From IMG/VR virus record IMGVR_UViG_3300042375_000244, positions 1 to 59,407 of that record: a DNA stretch of 59,407 nt; one strand, 5' to 3'. The DNA comes from a virus. The notes below the pieces were generated by a model. The model searched no databases, was not told the DNA's origin, and worked only from the letters and a program-made list of their open reading frames with translations. Below, piece after piece: positions 8,429 through 14,736 of the stretch (position 1 is its first letter; every line of letters begins with the position of its first letter). The translations under genes were made by a program, and so were the position numbers.

Positions 8429-8794
8429 ATGTCTATCTTGGTCGCAATCAGAGAAGAACGGGACGAACTCAAGCGCAAGCTGGAGGACATCACCCATACG
8501 CGGGACACGGAAAGCCTTCCGTTCTCCATGGCCTTTCTGTTGCCCCGGCAACTAGCCCACATTCTTCGCGCCATCTACATGGACCCGAAGGCTGTCAGTC
8601 GGGAAGAGGTCCTTGGGATTATAAGCTACACAGGACGGGTCAAGATGCAATCGACGAAGGTCGTGGATGTTGCGATCTGCCGTCTGAACAAGCGGCTTAA
8701 AGAGCACGACTTGCGTGTCAGAAATCTTCGAGGCGTTGGGTTCTACTTCAATGCAGAAGACAAGAGCCTCATCAAGAAGCTCTTGTCCGTCTAA
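8429..8794 (+). CDS. Winged-helix DNA-binding protein resembling an OmpR-type effector domain
   Basis: 121 residues. An N-terminal helical stretch (IREERDELKRKLEDI) is followed by a segment whose end reads VAICRLNKRLKEHDLRVRNL and then GVGFYF. This is the recognition-helix and beta-hairpin wing signature of response-regulator output domains, normally ending RGxGY-F. No receiver domain is attached. It is the last gene of the rightward replication operon and converges with a leftward gene 5 nt away, so it may be a phage transcription switch acting late in this operon. Family assignment is by motif resemblance. Confidence 0.7.
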   Translation: MSILVAIREERDELKRKLEDITHTRDTESLPFSMAFLLPRQLAHILRAIYMDPKAVSREEVLGIISYTGRVKMQSTKVVDVAICRLNKRLKEHDLRVRNLRGVGFYFNAEDKSLIKKLLSV

Positions 8795-8799
8795 AGCTG

Positions 8800-9144
8800 T
8801 CAGGCGTACATATCCCGCACCTGCTGGAGCGACAGGAAGGTGATCGTGGGCGACAGGTCCAGATCATCCGGCGCCGCCAAAGTCTCCCCCTCCTCGTCTG
8901 CGTCGCCAAGAACAAGGCCGTTCCCGGCAAGAGGCTGCGCCCACCCTTCCAGCATGAAGAAGTGCTGCGGGTTGTTGAGCAAGCCCTCGTCGTCAACGAA
9001 GACGCTCAGGCTGTGGCCCCCTGATTCGGCATACACGATGTCGAACAGATCGCATCCGATGTGAGTGTAGATGGTCTTGTAGTCGCCGTTGTAATCAACC
9101 GGCGTGATGGTCTTCGTCTCGGAGTCAATGAGGTAGGCTTTCAT
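8800..9144 (-). CDS. Conserved-type hypothetical protein, 114 aa (DUF3846-like)
   Basis: The start is set at ATG 9144 (MKAYLIDSETK) because AAAGG lies upstream, whereas a longer in-frame start has no ribosome site. The order of elements (a short strand with KAYLID, a GDYK-IY--IGCD segment, DDEGLL, then PLAGNGLVLGD) recalls the DUF3846 type of phage protein, whose function is unknown. The C terminus is strongly acidic. It has its own promoter-like sequence and is separated by 81 nt from the next leftward gene. Confidence 0.7.
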   Translation of the reverse strand: MKAYLIDSETKTITPVDYNGDYKTIYTHIGCDLFDIVYAESGGHSLSVFVDDEGLLNNPQHFFMLEGWAQPLAGNGLVLGDADEEGETLAAPDDLDLSPTITFLSLQQVRDMYA

Positions 9145-9179
9145 CGCGCATAACCTTTCTGCGTTGTTGCGATGAGGGG

Positions 9180-9207
9180 AGATTAACACACCCGATAAGC
9201 ATGTCAA
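9180..9207 (-). promoter_or_regulatory. Candidate sigma70-like promoter
   Basis: Leftward TTGACA (9207-9202), a perfect -35, 16-nt spacer, then TAATCT (9185-9180), 36 nt upstream of the 114-residue gene. Confidence 0.45.
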
Positions 9208-9225
9208 TCCCCCTTCAGTCCACGC

Positions 9226-9495
9226 TTACTCTTTTATTCCGGGCCGCGCACTGCCGCCCTTGCGACCAGCCTCCACCGCCAGCTCCCGGTTCGTGGAGAA
9301 CGCACGCCGCTCGGCGGGGACGTTGTTCCCGCCCTTCCTGCCAGCCTCGCTCGCCTTGTCCCTGTTTACAGAGTACGTCCGCTTCTCCGGAGGAACCGAA
9401 AGCCCGCCACGCTGCGCAATCTCCCGAAGCCGCTCCGGCGTCATAAGCGCAAACCCACGCAAGGCCTTGGGCTTCTCAATCATTTCGTCTGTCAT
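9226..9495 (-). CDS. KGG-repeat (stress-induced acidophilic repeat type) protein, 89 aa
   Basis: Start chosen at ATG 9495 (MTDEMIEKPK). The body contains units ending AQRGG, AGRKGG and AGRKGG, spaced by about 20 residues with NRD/NRE-A-EAG between them. This is the Con-10/KGG small repeat found in bacterial general-stress proteins and occasionally in phages. These proteins are hydrophilic and largely disordered; a biochemical role is not established. It belongs to the leftward accessory operon. Confidence 0.75.
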   Translation of the reverse strand: MTDEMIEKPKALRGFALMTPERLREIAQRGGLSVPPEKRTYSVNRDKASEAGRKGGNNVPAERRAFSTNRELAVEAGRKGGSARPGIKE

Positions 9496-9508
9496 GCTGC
9501 TACCCCTG

Positions 9509-9835
9509 TCACTTGTCGCCAATAGCGTCCTGTATACCCCAACGCGGGCAAGGCTCGGCCTTGCCTGTGTCGCACGGCTCCTCACACTCGCAGGTAAATC
9601 TGCGAAGCAGGCTATGCAACGTCGTCAGCGTCCTCGCACTTCTTCGTGCGTCCAGATACCTGTCATTGCGACAGGTAGCCAACTCGCTCTCGCTCTTAAT
9701 CAGATCGGCGTTCAGCCCCCCAAACACATAAAGCATGTCCAACAAGACCTGCCTGTTCATGGTGATGAGGTTGCTCTTGTCGTTCACCAGCCGCTTTTGA
9801 AGTATGTCCAAAAGCTCTTTCGATGCGCTTGTCAT
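9509..9835 (-). CDS. Hypothetical protein with C-terminal cysteine cluster, 108 aa
   Basis: The N-terminal two thirds is helical, with leucine-rich stretches. The C-terminal end, from about residue 82, has CECEEPC and a further CP, four cysteines that could bind a metal. It starts 1 nt after the stop of the upstream gene, consistent with the operon's close packing. No family recognised. Confidence 0.7.
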   Translation of the reverse strand: MTSASKELLDILQKRLVNDKSNLITMNRQVLLDMLYVFGGLNADLIKSESELATCRNDRYLDARRSARTLTTLHSLLRRFTCECEEPCDTGKAEPCPRWGIQDAIGDK

Positions 9836-9836
9836 G

Positions 9837-10040
9837 TCAGGATCTCGTCATTTGTGCGTTGTCGTTCTTGTATCTGGACAGCACTCTATTCGCGTCCTCC
9901 TTCCGCACAAGGCGGCGCTCCGGCACGAAGTACACCTTGTCATGTGACAGACTCACCAGACGTGAGTCCGTGCGCTCGACTTCCTCGGGCGACTTAACAC
10001 TGACCACGGTCCTTCTGTTTGCGTGACTGACCATTATCAT
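9837..10040 (-). CDS. Small basic protein, 67 aa
   Basis: ATG 10040 overlaps the stop of the upstream gene as ATGA, and GAGGG lies just before it. Rich in Arg, Lys and Val with a short beta-prone segment (DKVYFVPERRLV). No cysteine motif and no membrane segment. Function unknown. Confidence 0.65.
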   Translation of the reverse strand: MIMVSHANRRTVVSVKSPEEVERTDSRLVSLSHDKVYFVPERRLVRKEDANRVLSRYKNDNAQMTRS

Positions 10041-10414
10041 TTGCCCTCATCCCCCTGCGGCTGCGGCGGGGCGGCACGTATGACAGGGGCCAGCTTTGCC
10101 GCCATCGCCTTGATGTCCGCCTCCTCACGGTCCAACGTCGCACCCAATTCCGCGTCAGCAAACTGTCCCGCCAGCGCAAGGTAATCAATGCCGTTCAAGA
10201 CGCTGTTCAAGTTGCGGAAGCTCTTCTTCATACGCGCCATCTCGTAGCTGTGCATAAAGATCGAAGCCTCATACAGGCTCAAGCGCGTGCCAGTAATGCT
10301 CTCGAAAATCCTGCAAGCGCGGTCCATCACGTCCTCCTCCGTGCCATGCTGCTCCGAGCGTGTGCGAAGAAGTGTTGCAGATTGCGCCAAGATGTCTTTG
10401 TGATTCATACCCAT
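10037..10414 (-). CDS. DUF6378-like phage protein, 125 aa
   Basis: The N terminus (DILAQSATLLRTRSEQHGTEED, then an ARMKKSFRNLNS---NGIDYLALAG segment) follows the pattern of a small all-helical domain common in phages. In that domain, a 'dRa--hG' element is followed by a K-R-----D---DlaGY element. The conserved acidic and histidine positions recall all-alpha nucleotide pyrophosphohydrolases, but catalysis is unproven. The C-terminal tail is proline/alanine-rich. Translationally coupled downstream of a 43-residue gene. Confidence 0.7.
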   Translation of the reverse strand: MGMNHKDILAQSATLLRTRSEQHGTEEDVMDRACRIFESITGTRLSLYEASIFMHSYEMARMKKSFRNLNSVLNGIDYLALAGQFADAELGATLDREEADIKAMAAKLAPVIRAAPPQPQGDEGK

Positions 10415-10418
10415 GTTC

Positions 10419-10550
10419 CTAATCCTTCTTGATGGTGTGCTTGCAGGTTACGCATTTCCAAGTGTTGTCGTGTAGGTTGTAGACAACCGCATGGCCTCTT
10501 CTCTGGTGCATGAGGTAACACCAAAACCCTTTCAAAGCGTCGAGTATCAT
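10419..10550 (-). CDS. Micro-protein with CxxC, 43 aa
   Basis: ATG 10550 overlaps the stop of the upstream gene (TGA 10549-10547) as ATGA, and the frame ends TAG 10421-10419 just before the next gene. The coupling supports a genuine gene. It ends with a WKCVTCKHTIKKD segment, half a zinc ribbon, and contains a Trp-Cys-Tyr aromatic patch near the start. Function unknown. Confidence 0.65.
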   Translation of the reverse strand: MILDALKGFWCYLMHQRRGHAVVYNLHDNTWKCVTCKHTIKKD

Positions 10551-10936
10551 CTTGCGATCTCCGCTTCTATCTGACCACTGACCATTGAAAACATTCCTTG
10601 GCCCAAATTGTTTCTGTCATCGTTGAGCACGTTCAACGCCTCGCCGTCCAACAGGATCGCGCAACACGCCATGACGTGACCGAGATGATGCACGCCGCTG
10701 TCAGGCGCATACGTCTCGCCATCAAACCACGCCATCAAATGACGCATTGCTGCATCGTAATATACAGACGAACTAACAGTATGCTCGCGCCAGTTCATGC
10801 GGCCATACTTCTGTTCGCCGTCCATCATCGCGTGCGCTAAGTGTAATAGCGCAGTGGTTGGAACACATGACATTGAAGGCTTTCTTAATCCTAATACTGT
10901 CTTCGGGTTGTCGTCGGGGTAAGTATGCTCTGTCAT
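10547..10936 (-). CDS. DUF5664 / dATP-dGTP diphosphohydrolase N-domain-like protein
   Basis: 129 residues with the pattern GEQKYGRMNWREH, then YYDAAMRHLMAWFDGE, then HHLGHVMACCAILLD. This is the helical domain catalogued as DUF5664, also described as the N-terminal part of dATP/dGTP diphosphohydrolases of the MazG-like fold. The acidic and histidine residues suggest metal-dependent hydrolysis of a purine nucleotide or a related nucleotide. No PurZ or DatZ is seen nearby, so a 2-aminoadenine genome is not implied. Confidence 0.72.
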   Translation of the reverse strand: MTEHTYPDDNPKTVLGLRKPSMSCVPTTALLHLAHAMMDGEQKYGRMNWREHTVSSSVYYDAAMRHLMAWFDGETYAPDSGVHHLGHVMACCAILLDGEALNVLNDDRNNLGQGMFSMVSGQIEAEIAR

Positions 10937-11169
10937 TTGTGCCTGTCTCCCAAGGGTTTCTCTTCGATCACCAGCTTCGACGTACCCAAGTGAGTTCGAG
11001 GTGCTGACAGAAAACGCATACCAAACTTAATACTACGAGTTCGTATTACTTGCGCTGTCATCGTTGTATCCAACGCATCAATAACATCCTGTATCGTTCC
11101 ACCACTTCTAAATATCTTTCGAACCTTCATGATTTCTTCAGAGGTCCAATCGGGATAAGTTATTCTCAC
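10933..11169 (-). CDS. Small helix-turn-helix (Myb/GcrA-like) protein, 78 aa
   Basis: GTG start 11169 behind AGGAGAT, overlapping the upstream stop as GTGA. The sequence YPDWTSEEIMKVRKIFRSGG, then TIQDVIDAL, then VIRTRSIKFGMRF, has the trihelical pattern W-x-EE-----(L/I)-x10-I-x2-hydrophobic with a final RS--- helix. This resembles GcrA or SANT/Myb-type DNA-binding domains. It sits directly downstream of a clearer GcrA-like protein and may be a diverged paralogue. Confidence 0.6.
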   Translation of the reverse strand: MRITYPDWTSEEIMKVRKIFRSGGTIQDVIDALDTTMTAQVIRTRSIKFGMRFLSAPRTHLGTSKLVIEEKPLGDRHK

Positions 11170-11384
11170 CTTGATCTCCTTCTCTTAAATCCCCAGCGCA
11201 CGATTGCACTCATGCGGCCTTTCTCCCGGTTGCAGAAAACCATTGGGCGTATGACCAGATCTCGGTTTCTATTAATCACGCCGATGATGACATTCTTGGT
11301 TATTCCTCCCATCCGGCGCACAATATCCCGTGATGCAATGCCGTCGTTCCACAGCCGGATGATCTCAGCGTTTCTTTCGTTCAT
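11166..11384 (-). CDS. GcrA-like helix-turn-helix protein, 72 aa
   Basis: Start at ATG 11384 (MNERNAEIIR) because GGAG lies 8 nt upstream; the in-frame upstream ATG at 11405 has no site. The segment IIRLWNDGIASRDIVRRMGG followed by ITKNVIIGVINR matches the N-terminal trihelical domain of GcrA (LxxLWxEGxSAxxIAxxLGG-VTRNAVIGKVHR). In Caulobacter, GcrA binds sigma70 and N6-methylated GANTC to control cell-cycle genes. Only the DNA-binding half is present. It may rewire host promoters during infection. Confidence 0.75.
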   Translation of the reverse strand: MNERNAEIIRLWNDGIASRDIVRRMGGITKNVIIGVINRNRDLVIRPMVFCNREKGRMSAIVRWGFKRRRSR

Positions 11385-11547
11385 GCCCTGTCTCCACATA
11401 GACACACGCTGTCTTGCTGCTCTTGGCGCACGACGGGCATTTTGAGGCGTTTATAGCTTTGATAACATCATCAACGTCTATCGGCATGTCTGACACGTCG
11501 TAGATCGTCCCGCACTTGCAGATCAAACGCAGCTTGTCATCGCTCAT
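11365..11547 (-). CDS. Small zinc-ribbon protein, 60 aa
   Basis: Two CxC/CxxC pairs (ICKCGTIYD near residue 10 and KCPSCAKSS near 37) spaced as in a rubredoxin-type zinc ribbon. ATG 11547 overlaps the upstream stop by ATGA. Its C-terminal basic tail overlaps the start of the GcrA-like gene. Presumably an adaptor for protein or nucleic-acid binding. Confidence 0.7.
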   Translation of the reverse strand: MSDDKLRLICKCGTIYDVSDMPIDVDDVIKAINASKCPSCAKSSKTACVYVETGHERKKR

Positions 11548-11774
11548 CTGTTCCCCTCCTTCAGTGCATCCGTCGCAGTCCCCCGCATGTGGACCGCCAA
11601 CCCCCAGATCGTAGTGCGGTCAGGTATCTCCGCGCCGACTGGTGTCTCAGCAATGGAATGGAGGGCGTATTCTAAATGCTCGATGCGGTCGGCTGCGTGT
11701 TTCGTGTCGCCAATGCTGGCGCTCAATCCCGAAGCTAAATCGCGCCGCAGCCGCGTTACAAGATCGTCAGTCAT
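11544..11774 (-). CDS. Hypothetical protein, 76 aa, phage 'DDLVTRLR' type
   Basis: Start at ATG 11774 with GGAGACGG upstream. The sequence begins MTDDLVTRLRRDLASGL and has a helical middle (AADRIEHLEYALHSIAE) like many small phage proteins that begin 'DDLVxRLR...AADRIExLE'. These are predicted dimeric coiled coils. Function unknown. Confidence 0.7.
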   Translation of the reverse strand: MTDDLVTRLRRDLASGLSASIGDTKHAADRIEHLEYALHSIAETPVGAEIPDRTTIWGLAVHMRGTATDALKEGNR

Positions 11775-12108
11775 CTGCCGTCTCCTCAACCATTATTTTT
11801 TTTGCGCGCAAAGTTCTCGTGGAGAAAAACCCGTCATGCTCGGGGTTATTGCGCATCCACAACCGCCCATAGTATGCCCGGTAGTTGTTGTTTAACTTGT
11901 ACTCTTCACCTCGTGTCTCGATAACTGTAAACCACCGCATCCGTTCAAAGATCGCACCTACTCCAAAATTTCTCCTGTTAGCGTAAGCCGCTTCAATGGC
12001 GAACCTGCTAAACAGCGAATAAACCTTCGGGTTGATCTCGTGGAAGGTCCAAAATTGGGCCTCTAGCATGTTCTTTGGTCTGTCAGGTGTTCCAAGATCA
12101 TCGCTCAT
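11767..12108 (-). CDS. Conserved phage protein of unknown function, 113 aa
   Basis: The central block WTFHEINPKVYSLFSRFAIE, followed by RNFGVGAIFERMRWFTVIET, YKLNNNYRAYYGRLWM and a final GFFSTR, belongs to a family seen in many phages and some prophages. In that family the order FxxFHxxNPxVY, aIFERIRW, INNNYxxYYAR and GFF is invariant. No function is known; the aromatic and Asn-rich block suggests nucleic-acid or nucleotide binding. Overlaps both neighbours (ATGA). Confidence 0.8.
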   Translation of the reverse strand: MSDDLGTPDRPKNMLEAQFWTFHEINPKVYSLFSRFAIEAAYANRRNFGVGAIFERMRWFTVIETRGEEYKLNNNYRAYYGRLWMRNNPEHDGFFSTRTLRAKKIMVEETADD

Positions 12109-12326
12109 CTACCGTCTCCCCATGCAGCATTGCACTTCACACATTCCTTGAGCGTCTTGCTCCGCAACTCATAGCCACGGGCCAGCAAAACCGTGCCGCA
12201 GTCGCACAAGCAACGCCATATGGACCCCGAGCGTTCCTGCAACGTGCGCTTGACACGCGCCCGCTCGACCACCGTCAACCGACCATAGCGGTTGCCCGTC
12301 TCGTCTTTGAATTGGGCGATGCTCAT
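12105..12326 (-). CDS. Zinc-binding 'TGNRYGRLTV' protein, 73 aa
   Basis: DETGNRYGRLTVVERARVKR followed by WRCLCDCGTVLLARG and ECVKCNAAW. This is the N-terminal zinc-ribbon module often fused to AP2/HNH homing-type endonucleases. Here it stands alone, with four to five cysteines (CLCDC, CVKC) and no nuclease domain. It may be a DNA-binding relic or an adaptor. Coupled by ATGA on both sides. Confidence 0.72.
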   Translation of the reverse strand: MSIAQFKDETGNRYGRLTVVERARVKRTLQERSGSIWRCLCDCGTVLLARGYELRSKTLKECVKCNAAWGDGR

Positions 12327-12925
12327 TCGCCCCCCTCTTTCATCTCACTGTTGGGCATGCCCCTATAAAAGTTGCGCCTCGGGCTGGGCTTATCCCTCCG
12401 ATAGAACATCCGATTGTAATGCTCTTGGCAGTAAGCCTTCTGATGATCGCGCACCGTTTCCGACGCGTCCAAGCCACAGTAAATCCGGAAGCCGTCGTTC
12501 GTGACAGATTCCAAAGGGTAATGGCACTCGTCATACCCAAGGTTCAGCACAGTCTTGGCCTTGGCGTTCTTCGAGAAACAAAACGCAGAGGATTGCAGAT
12601 ATGCAGAATCGGACGCCGCTGGTGGGGTGGTCGCCGCCGCAGGAGGAACCGGACGCACGAAAGCCCCCTCCCCATTTCGTGCGGGCTCTTGCTTTACACG
12701 CCGCCCCTTGCGGGCCAGAGCTGGATTACGGATCGTGGCCCGCAGGTCCCCCTGCAACCGCGCCCGCATTACAATGCCGATCACCTTGTTGCGGGTAATG
12801 TTGAACTCAGCCGCAATCTCGGTGCTCGTGTACAACGGACCATGGAACCCTGACCACATATTCAGGACGCGACCACGCATGTCCTCGTATTCCGCGTCCT
12901 TGCCAGTATTCTTCAGCTCAGGCAT
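12323..12925 (-). CDS. GcrA-like cell-cycle regulator homologue, 200 aa
   Basis: Start at ATG 12925 behind GGAGGAGAT, the best ribosome site in the operon. The N-terminal domain has EIAAEFNITRNKVIGIVMRA, the GcrA-type helix-turn-helix. After an Ala/Pro linker, the C-terminal segment reads DECHYPLE, then FRIYCGL, then KAYCQEHYNRMFY. These match the cysteine-containing C-terminal signature of GcrA (CxWP, FxFCG, YCxxH). In Alphaproteobacteria GcrA tethers sigma70 at CcrM-methylated GANTC promoters. The complete domain plan makes this the strongest host marker in the genome; it may redirect host or phage transcription. Confidence 0.82.
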   Translation of the reverse strand: MPELKNTGKDAEYEDMRGRVLNMWSGFHGPLYTSTEIAAEFNITRNKVIGIVMRARLQGDLRATIRNPALARKGRRVKQEPARNGEGAFVRPVPPAAATTPPAASDSAYLQSSAFCFSKNAKAKTVLNLGYDECHYPLESVTNDGFRIYCGLDASETVRDHQKAYCQEHYNRMFYRRDKPSPRRNFYRGMPNSEMKEGGE

Positions 12926-13328
12926 GGCCGATCTCCTCCACGTTTGGATAAACGTACCGCCCCTTGCCATCGTCCGCGCCAAGCGTCTCTAAATACAAAG
13001 TCGCCATCATCTTCACGAACTCCGGAAGCTTCTCCCACTCGCTGCCTTGAGCCTTCCAAATCGCACAGAGCTGCTCAACCATCGCTATCGTGGCCGCGTT
13101 CATAATCACAATTCGCTGGCCGTTCTTGCTCTTCGCGCCAACAATGTCCGGGTTCTCGTCCAGAAACTGAACGACCTTTTGCATCGTTCCAGCGACCACG
13201 GCACAAATAATCGACGTCGAATGTTCCATAGGCGTCATGTTGGACGGGCGCTCCCCAATGAAGGCGATCTCTATTTCAACCGAAACCACCGGGTCAGACT
13301 GGAAGTCGGCTTCTTTGTTAGTGACCAT
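12918..13328 (-). CDS. Hypothetical protein, 136 aa
   Basis: An N-terminal beta-prone region (VSVEIEIAFIGE) precedes a helical part with an FLDENPDIVG element and a terminal acidic/aromatic tail. Its start overlaps the end of the nuclease homologue by 11 nt. Family not recognised; no cysteines in pairs and no membrane segment. Confidence 0.7.
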   Translation of the reverse strand: MVTNKEADFQSDPVVSVEIEIAFIGERPSNMTPMEHSTSIICAVVAGTMQKVVQFLDENPDIVGAKSKNGQRIVIMNAATIAMVEQLCAIWKAQGSEWEKLPEFVKMMATLYLETLGADDGKGRYVYPNVEEIGHA

Positions 13329-13752
13329 GGCTCACTGTCCTTGTGTTGCAATAAGGCTTCTGCTTTAGCTTCGACCGGACGCCCGCAGGCTCAAACCGGG
13401 CAAACTCACCACGCGAATAGCGCGGGCAGTCCAAGGCCTTCCCCATCGAAACCATCGAGGCGTTCAAGGAGCGGCTGTCAGAGGTGTAACAATGCGCCAC
13501 AGGGCGTCCGTGGGAGGGGTCGCCTACTGGGAAGCACCTGACGGCTAGGGAGTTCTTGAGGAGCAGGCGTAGGGCGTCCCTAGCCGCCTTGCCGTTGGGT
13601 TCGTCCATCTCCTCGGCGTCGATGCCGTACAGGCGCACGCTTCGTCCTGCAAAATAGAGGGTGTCGCCGTCGTAGGCGGTCGGGTAGCCCTCTATCGCAG
13701 CCGGGGTGCCGTACAGGCTTGCACACAGACCAAGGACCATTGTGCAGAACAT
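13318..13752 (-). CDS. Secreted-type staphylococcal-nuclease (thermonuclease) homologue, 144 aa
   Basis: Predicted Ca-dependent, non-specific nuclease. A hydrophobic N terminus (MVLGLCASLYGTPAA, residues 5-19) resembles a signal peptide, so it may act in the periplasm. The SNase core shows YDGDTL (D28, D30), RLYGIDAEE with R40, D45 and E48 equivalent to Arg35, Asp40 and Glu43 of S. aureus nuclease, and GRPVAHC with R83 equivalent to Arg87. All catalytic residues are therefore present. Four later cysteines could form disulphides outside the cytoplasm. It sits amid cytoplasmic-looking accessory genes. Possible roles: degrading competing DNA at the envelope (superinfection exclusion) or nucleotide scavenging. 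Confidence 0.85.
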   Translation of the reverse strand: MFCTMVLGLCASLYGTPAAIEGYPTAYDGDTLYFAGRSVRLYGIDAEEMDEPNGKAARDALRLLLKNSLAVRCFPVGDPSHGRPVAHCYTSDSRSLNASMVSMGKALDCPRYSRGEFARFEPAGVRSKLKQKPYCNTRTVSHGH

Positions 13753-13985
13753 CAGAGTTCTCCGGTGTCAGAGTCGCGACGACCGAACGCTGACCACGCG
13801 TCGTGCCCGTCCTCCCGCCAGTCGAAGGCAGTGTCGTCCATCTCGTTGGCTACAGCTTCAGCTTGTTCGAGGGCAGCATCCACGTCAGAAGCTGACACCA
13901 TCAACACATGCTGGAGCCTGACGGTACGCTCAACCACGATTGCAAAGACAGGGGTGGACTTAGAGGCTTTGGGCTTGGTCGCCAT
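13752..13985 (-). CDS. Hypothetical acidic protein, 77 aa
   Basis: Start set at ATG 13985 with GAGGAA upstream rather than the longer arginine-rich extension. A lysine-rich N terminus is followed by an FAIVVERTVRLQHVLMVSAS beta region and an alpha segment (VDAALEQAEAVANEM), ending in acidic and tryptophan residues. Its first base overlaps the last base of the upstream gene. Family unknown. Confidence 0.65.
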   Translation of the reverse strand: MATKPKASKSTPVFAIVVERTVRLQHVLMVSASDVDAALEQAEAVANEMDDTAFDWREDGHDAWSAFGRRDSDTGEL

Positions 13986-14254
13986 TACGCGTTCCTCTTC
14001 GTGAACAACAAGACAGGCTTGGTGTCGTCGTGACGGTGCAGGGTAATCAGGTCCTCGTCGTGGATTACATGCCACGGGGCAGGGGAGGCGGGTCTGCTGT
14101 CCGGATTCTCAACAAGACAGTTCTCAAGGACGCGAACTATGTCGGCGCGGCCACACGCCCGCGCACTGAACAAAACCATCAGGGCGGCGGCTACGTCGGC
14201 TAGTTCGGAGGAGGAGAGGTGATCGATCTCCCCTTTTTTGGTTTCGAAGTCCAT
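13985..14254 (-). CDS. Hypothetical protein, 89 aa, first gene of the leftward operon
   Basis: ATG 14254 behind AGAAAGGG. N-terminal helical half (LADVAAALMVLFSARACG) and a C-terminal half with WHVIHDEDLITLHRHDD, histidine- and aspartate-rich. Being promoter-proximal it is probably among the first accessory products made. Family unknown. Confidence 0.7.
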   Translation of the reverse strand: MDFETKKGEIDHLSSSELADVAAALMVLFSARACGRADIVRVLENCLVENPDSRPASPAPWHVIHDEDLITLHRHDDTKPVLLFTKRNA

Positions 14255-14342
14255 GGTCCACTGCCCTTTCTAAGTCGGTGGTTCGGATCGGTTGCCGTAT
14301 TACGGCTATATGAAGATAAGCACAGTCTCAAGGGCAACGCAA

Positions 14343-14385
14343 GGGGGTTTGGAGGGTTTTTCAGGGGGAGGGGCTTCGGTGGGGG
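14343..14385 (+). promoter_or_regulatory. G-quadruplex-forming motif
   Basis: G-runs of 5, 3, 5, 4 and 5 separated by loops of 6, 7, 1 and 7 nt satisfy the usual four-run quadruplex rule. A further GGGG lies at 14395-14398. It is 17 nt to the left of the long inverted repeat. Confidence 0.6.
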
Positions 14386-14401
14386 TTGCTATAAGGGGAA
14401 A

Positions 14402-14559
14402 ACATATATTGAAAATATAGTCTGTAAGTGTCTGAGTATACGGATATAGTTGGAATAACGTCATGCGCGAAAAAAAAAAAAAAAAAAAACGCTCCCCGGC
14501 CCAATATTTCACTATATCCGTATACTCAATGACTTACAGACTATATCGCCAATATATAT
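14402..14559. repeat. Long imperfect inverted repeat (49-nt arms) around a poly-A tract
   Basis: Arms 14402-14450 and 14511-14559 pair at 42 of 49 positions; the inner 36 nt (14415-14450 with 14511-14546) pair at 33, the only break being a 3x3 internal loop. The 60-nt spacer contains twenty consecutive A (14470-14489) flanked by GCGCG and CGC. The arms are AT-rich. The element lies where transcription diverges, so it is not a terminator of either operon. Candidate replication origin or regulatory hub. Confidence 0.85.
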
Positions 14560-14736
14560 AGTGGGCTTAGGCAAAGTGGGGCGCGCGGCCTGAAAGCGGG
14601 CTTGGGCGTGGCGCTAGACTAACTTTTGTGGAATAAAAGGTGCCTGTTTCTTAGGCATGTGCTGTCAGGCTTGCGTTCGTCGAGCTGTCAACGTATGTTG
14701 ATACCTCGATTTTGAACGGACCCCGGAGGTGTAAGC

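Larger units (their letters stand above)
14255..14736. other. Divergent non-coding control region
   Basis: 482 bp without a gene, between the leftward operon (start 14254) and the rightward terminase genes (TTG 14737). It holds an 11-nt palindrome CCGTATTACGG (14295-14305, a possible operator), a G-run cluster, a very long inverted repeat around a 20-A tract, and an AT-poor right third with one CTGTCAG at 14662-14668. GGAGGT precedes the TTG start. No clean consensus promoter was seen. Confidence 0.8.

Noticed and set aside
10547-10936. Evidence for a 2-aminoadenine (Z) genome
   Set aside because: Only a DUF5664-like protein was found; PurZ and DatZ homologues are lacking.
14290-14305. GTAATACGGC on the minus strand as a T7-like promoter core (TAATACG)
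   Set aside because: Only seven bases match, no phage RNA polymerase gene is present, and it is part of the palindrome CCGTATTACGG.
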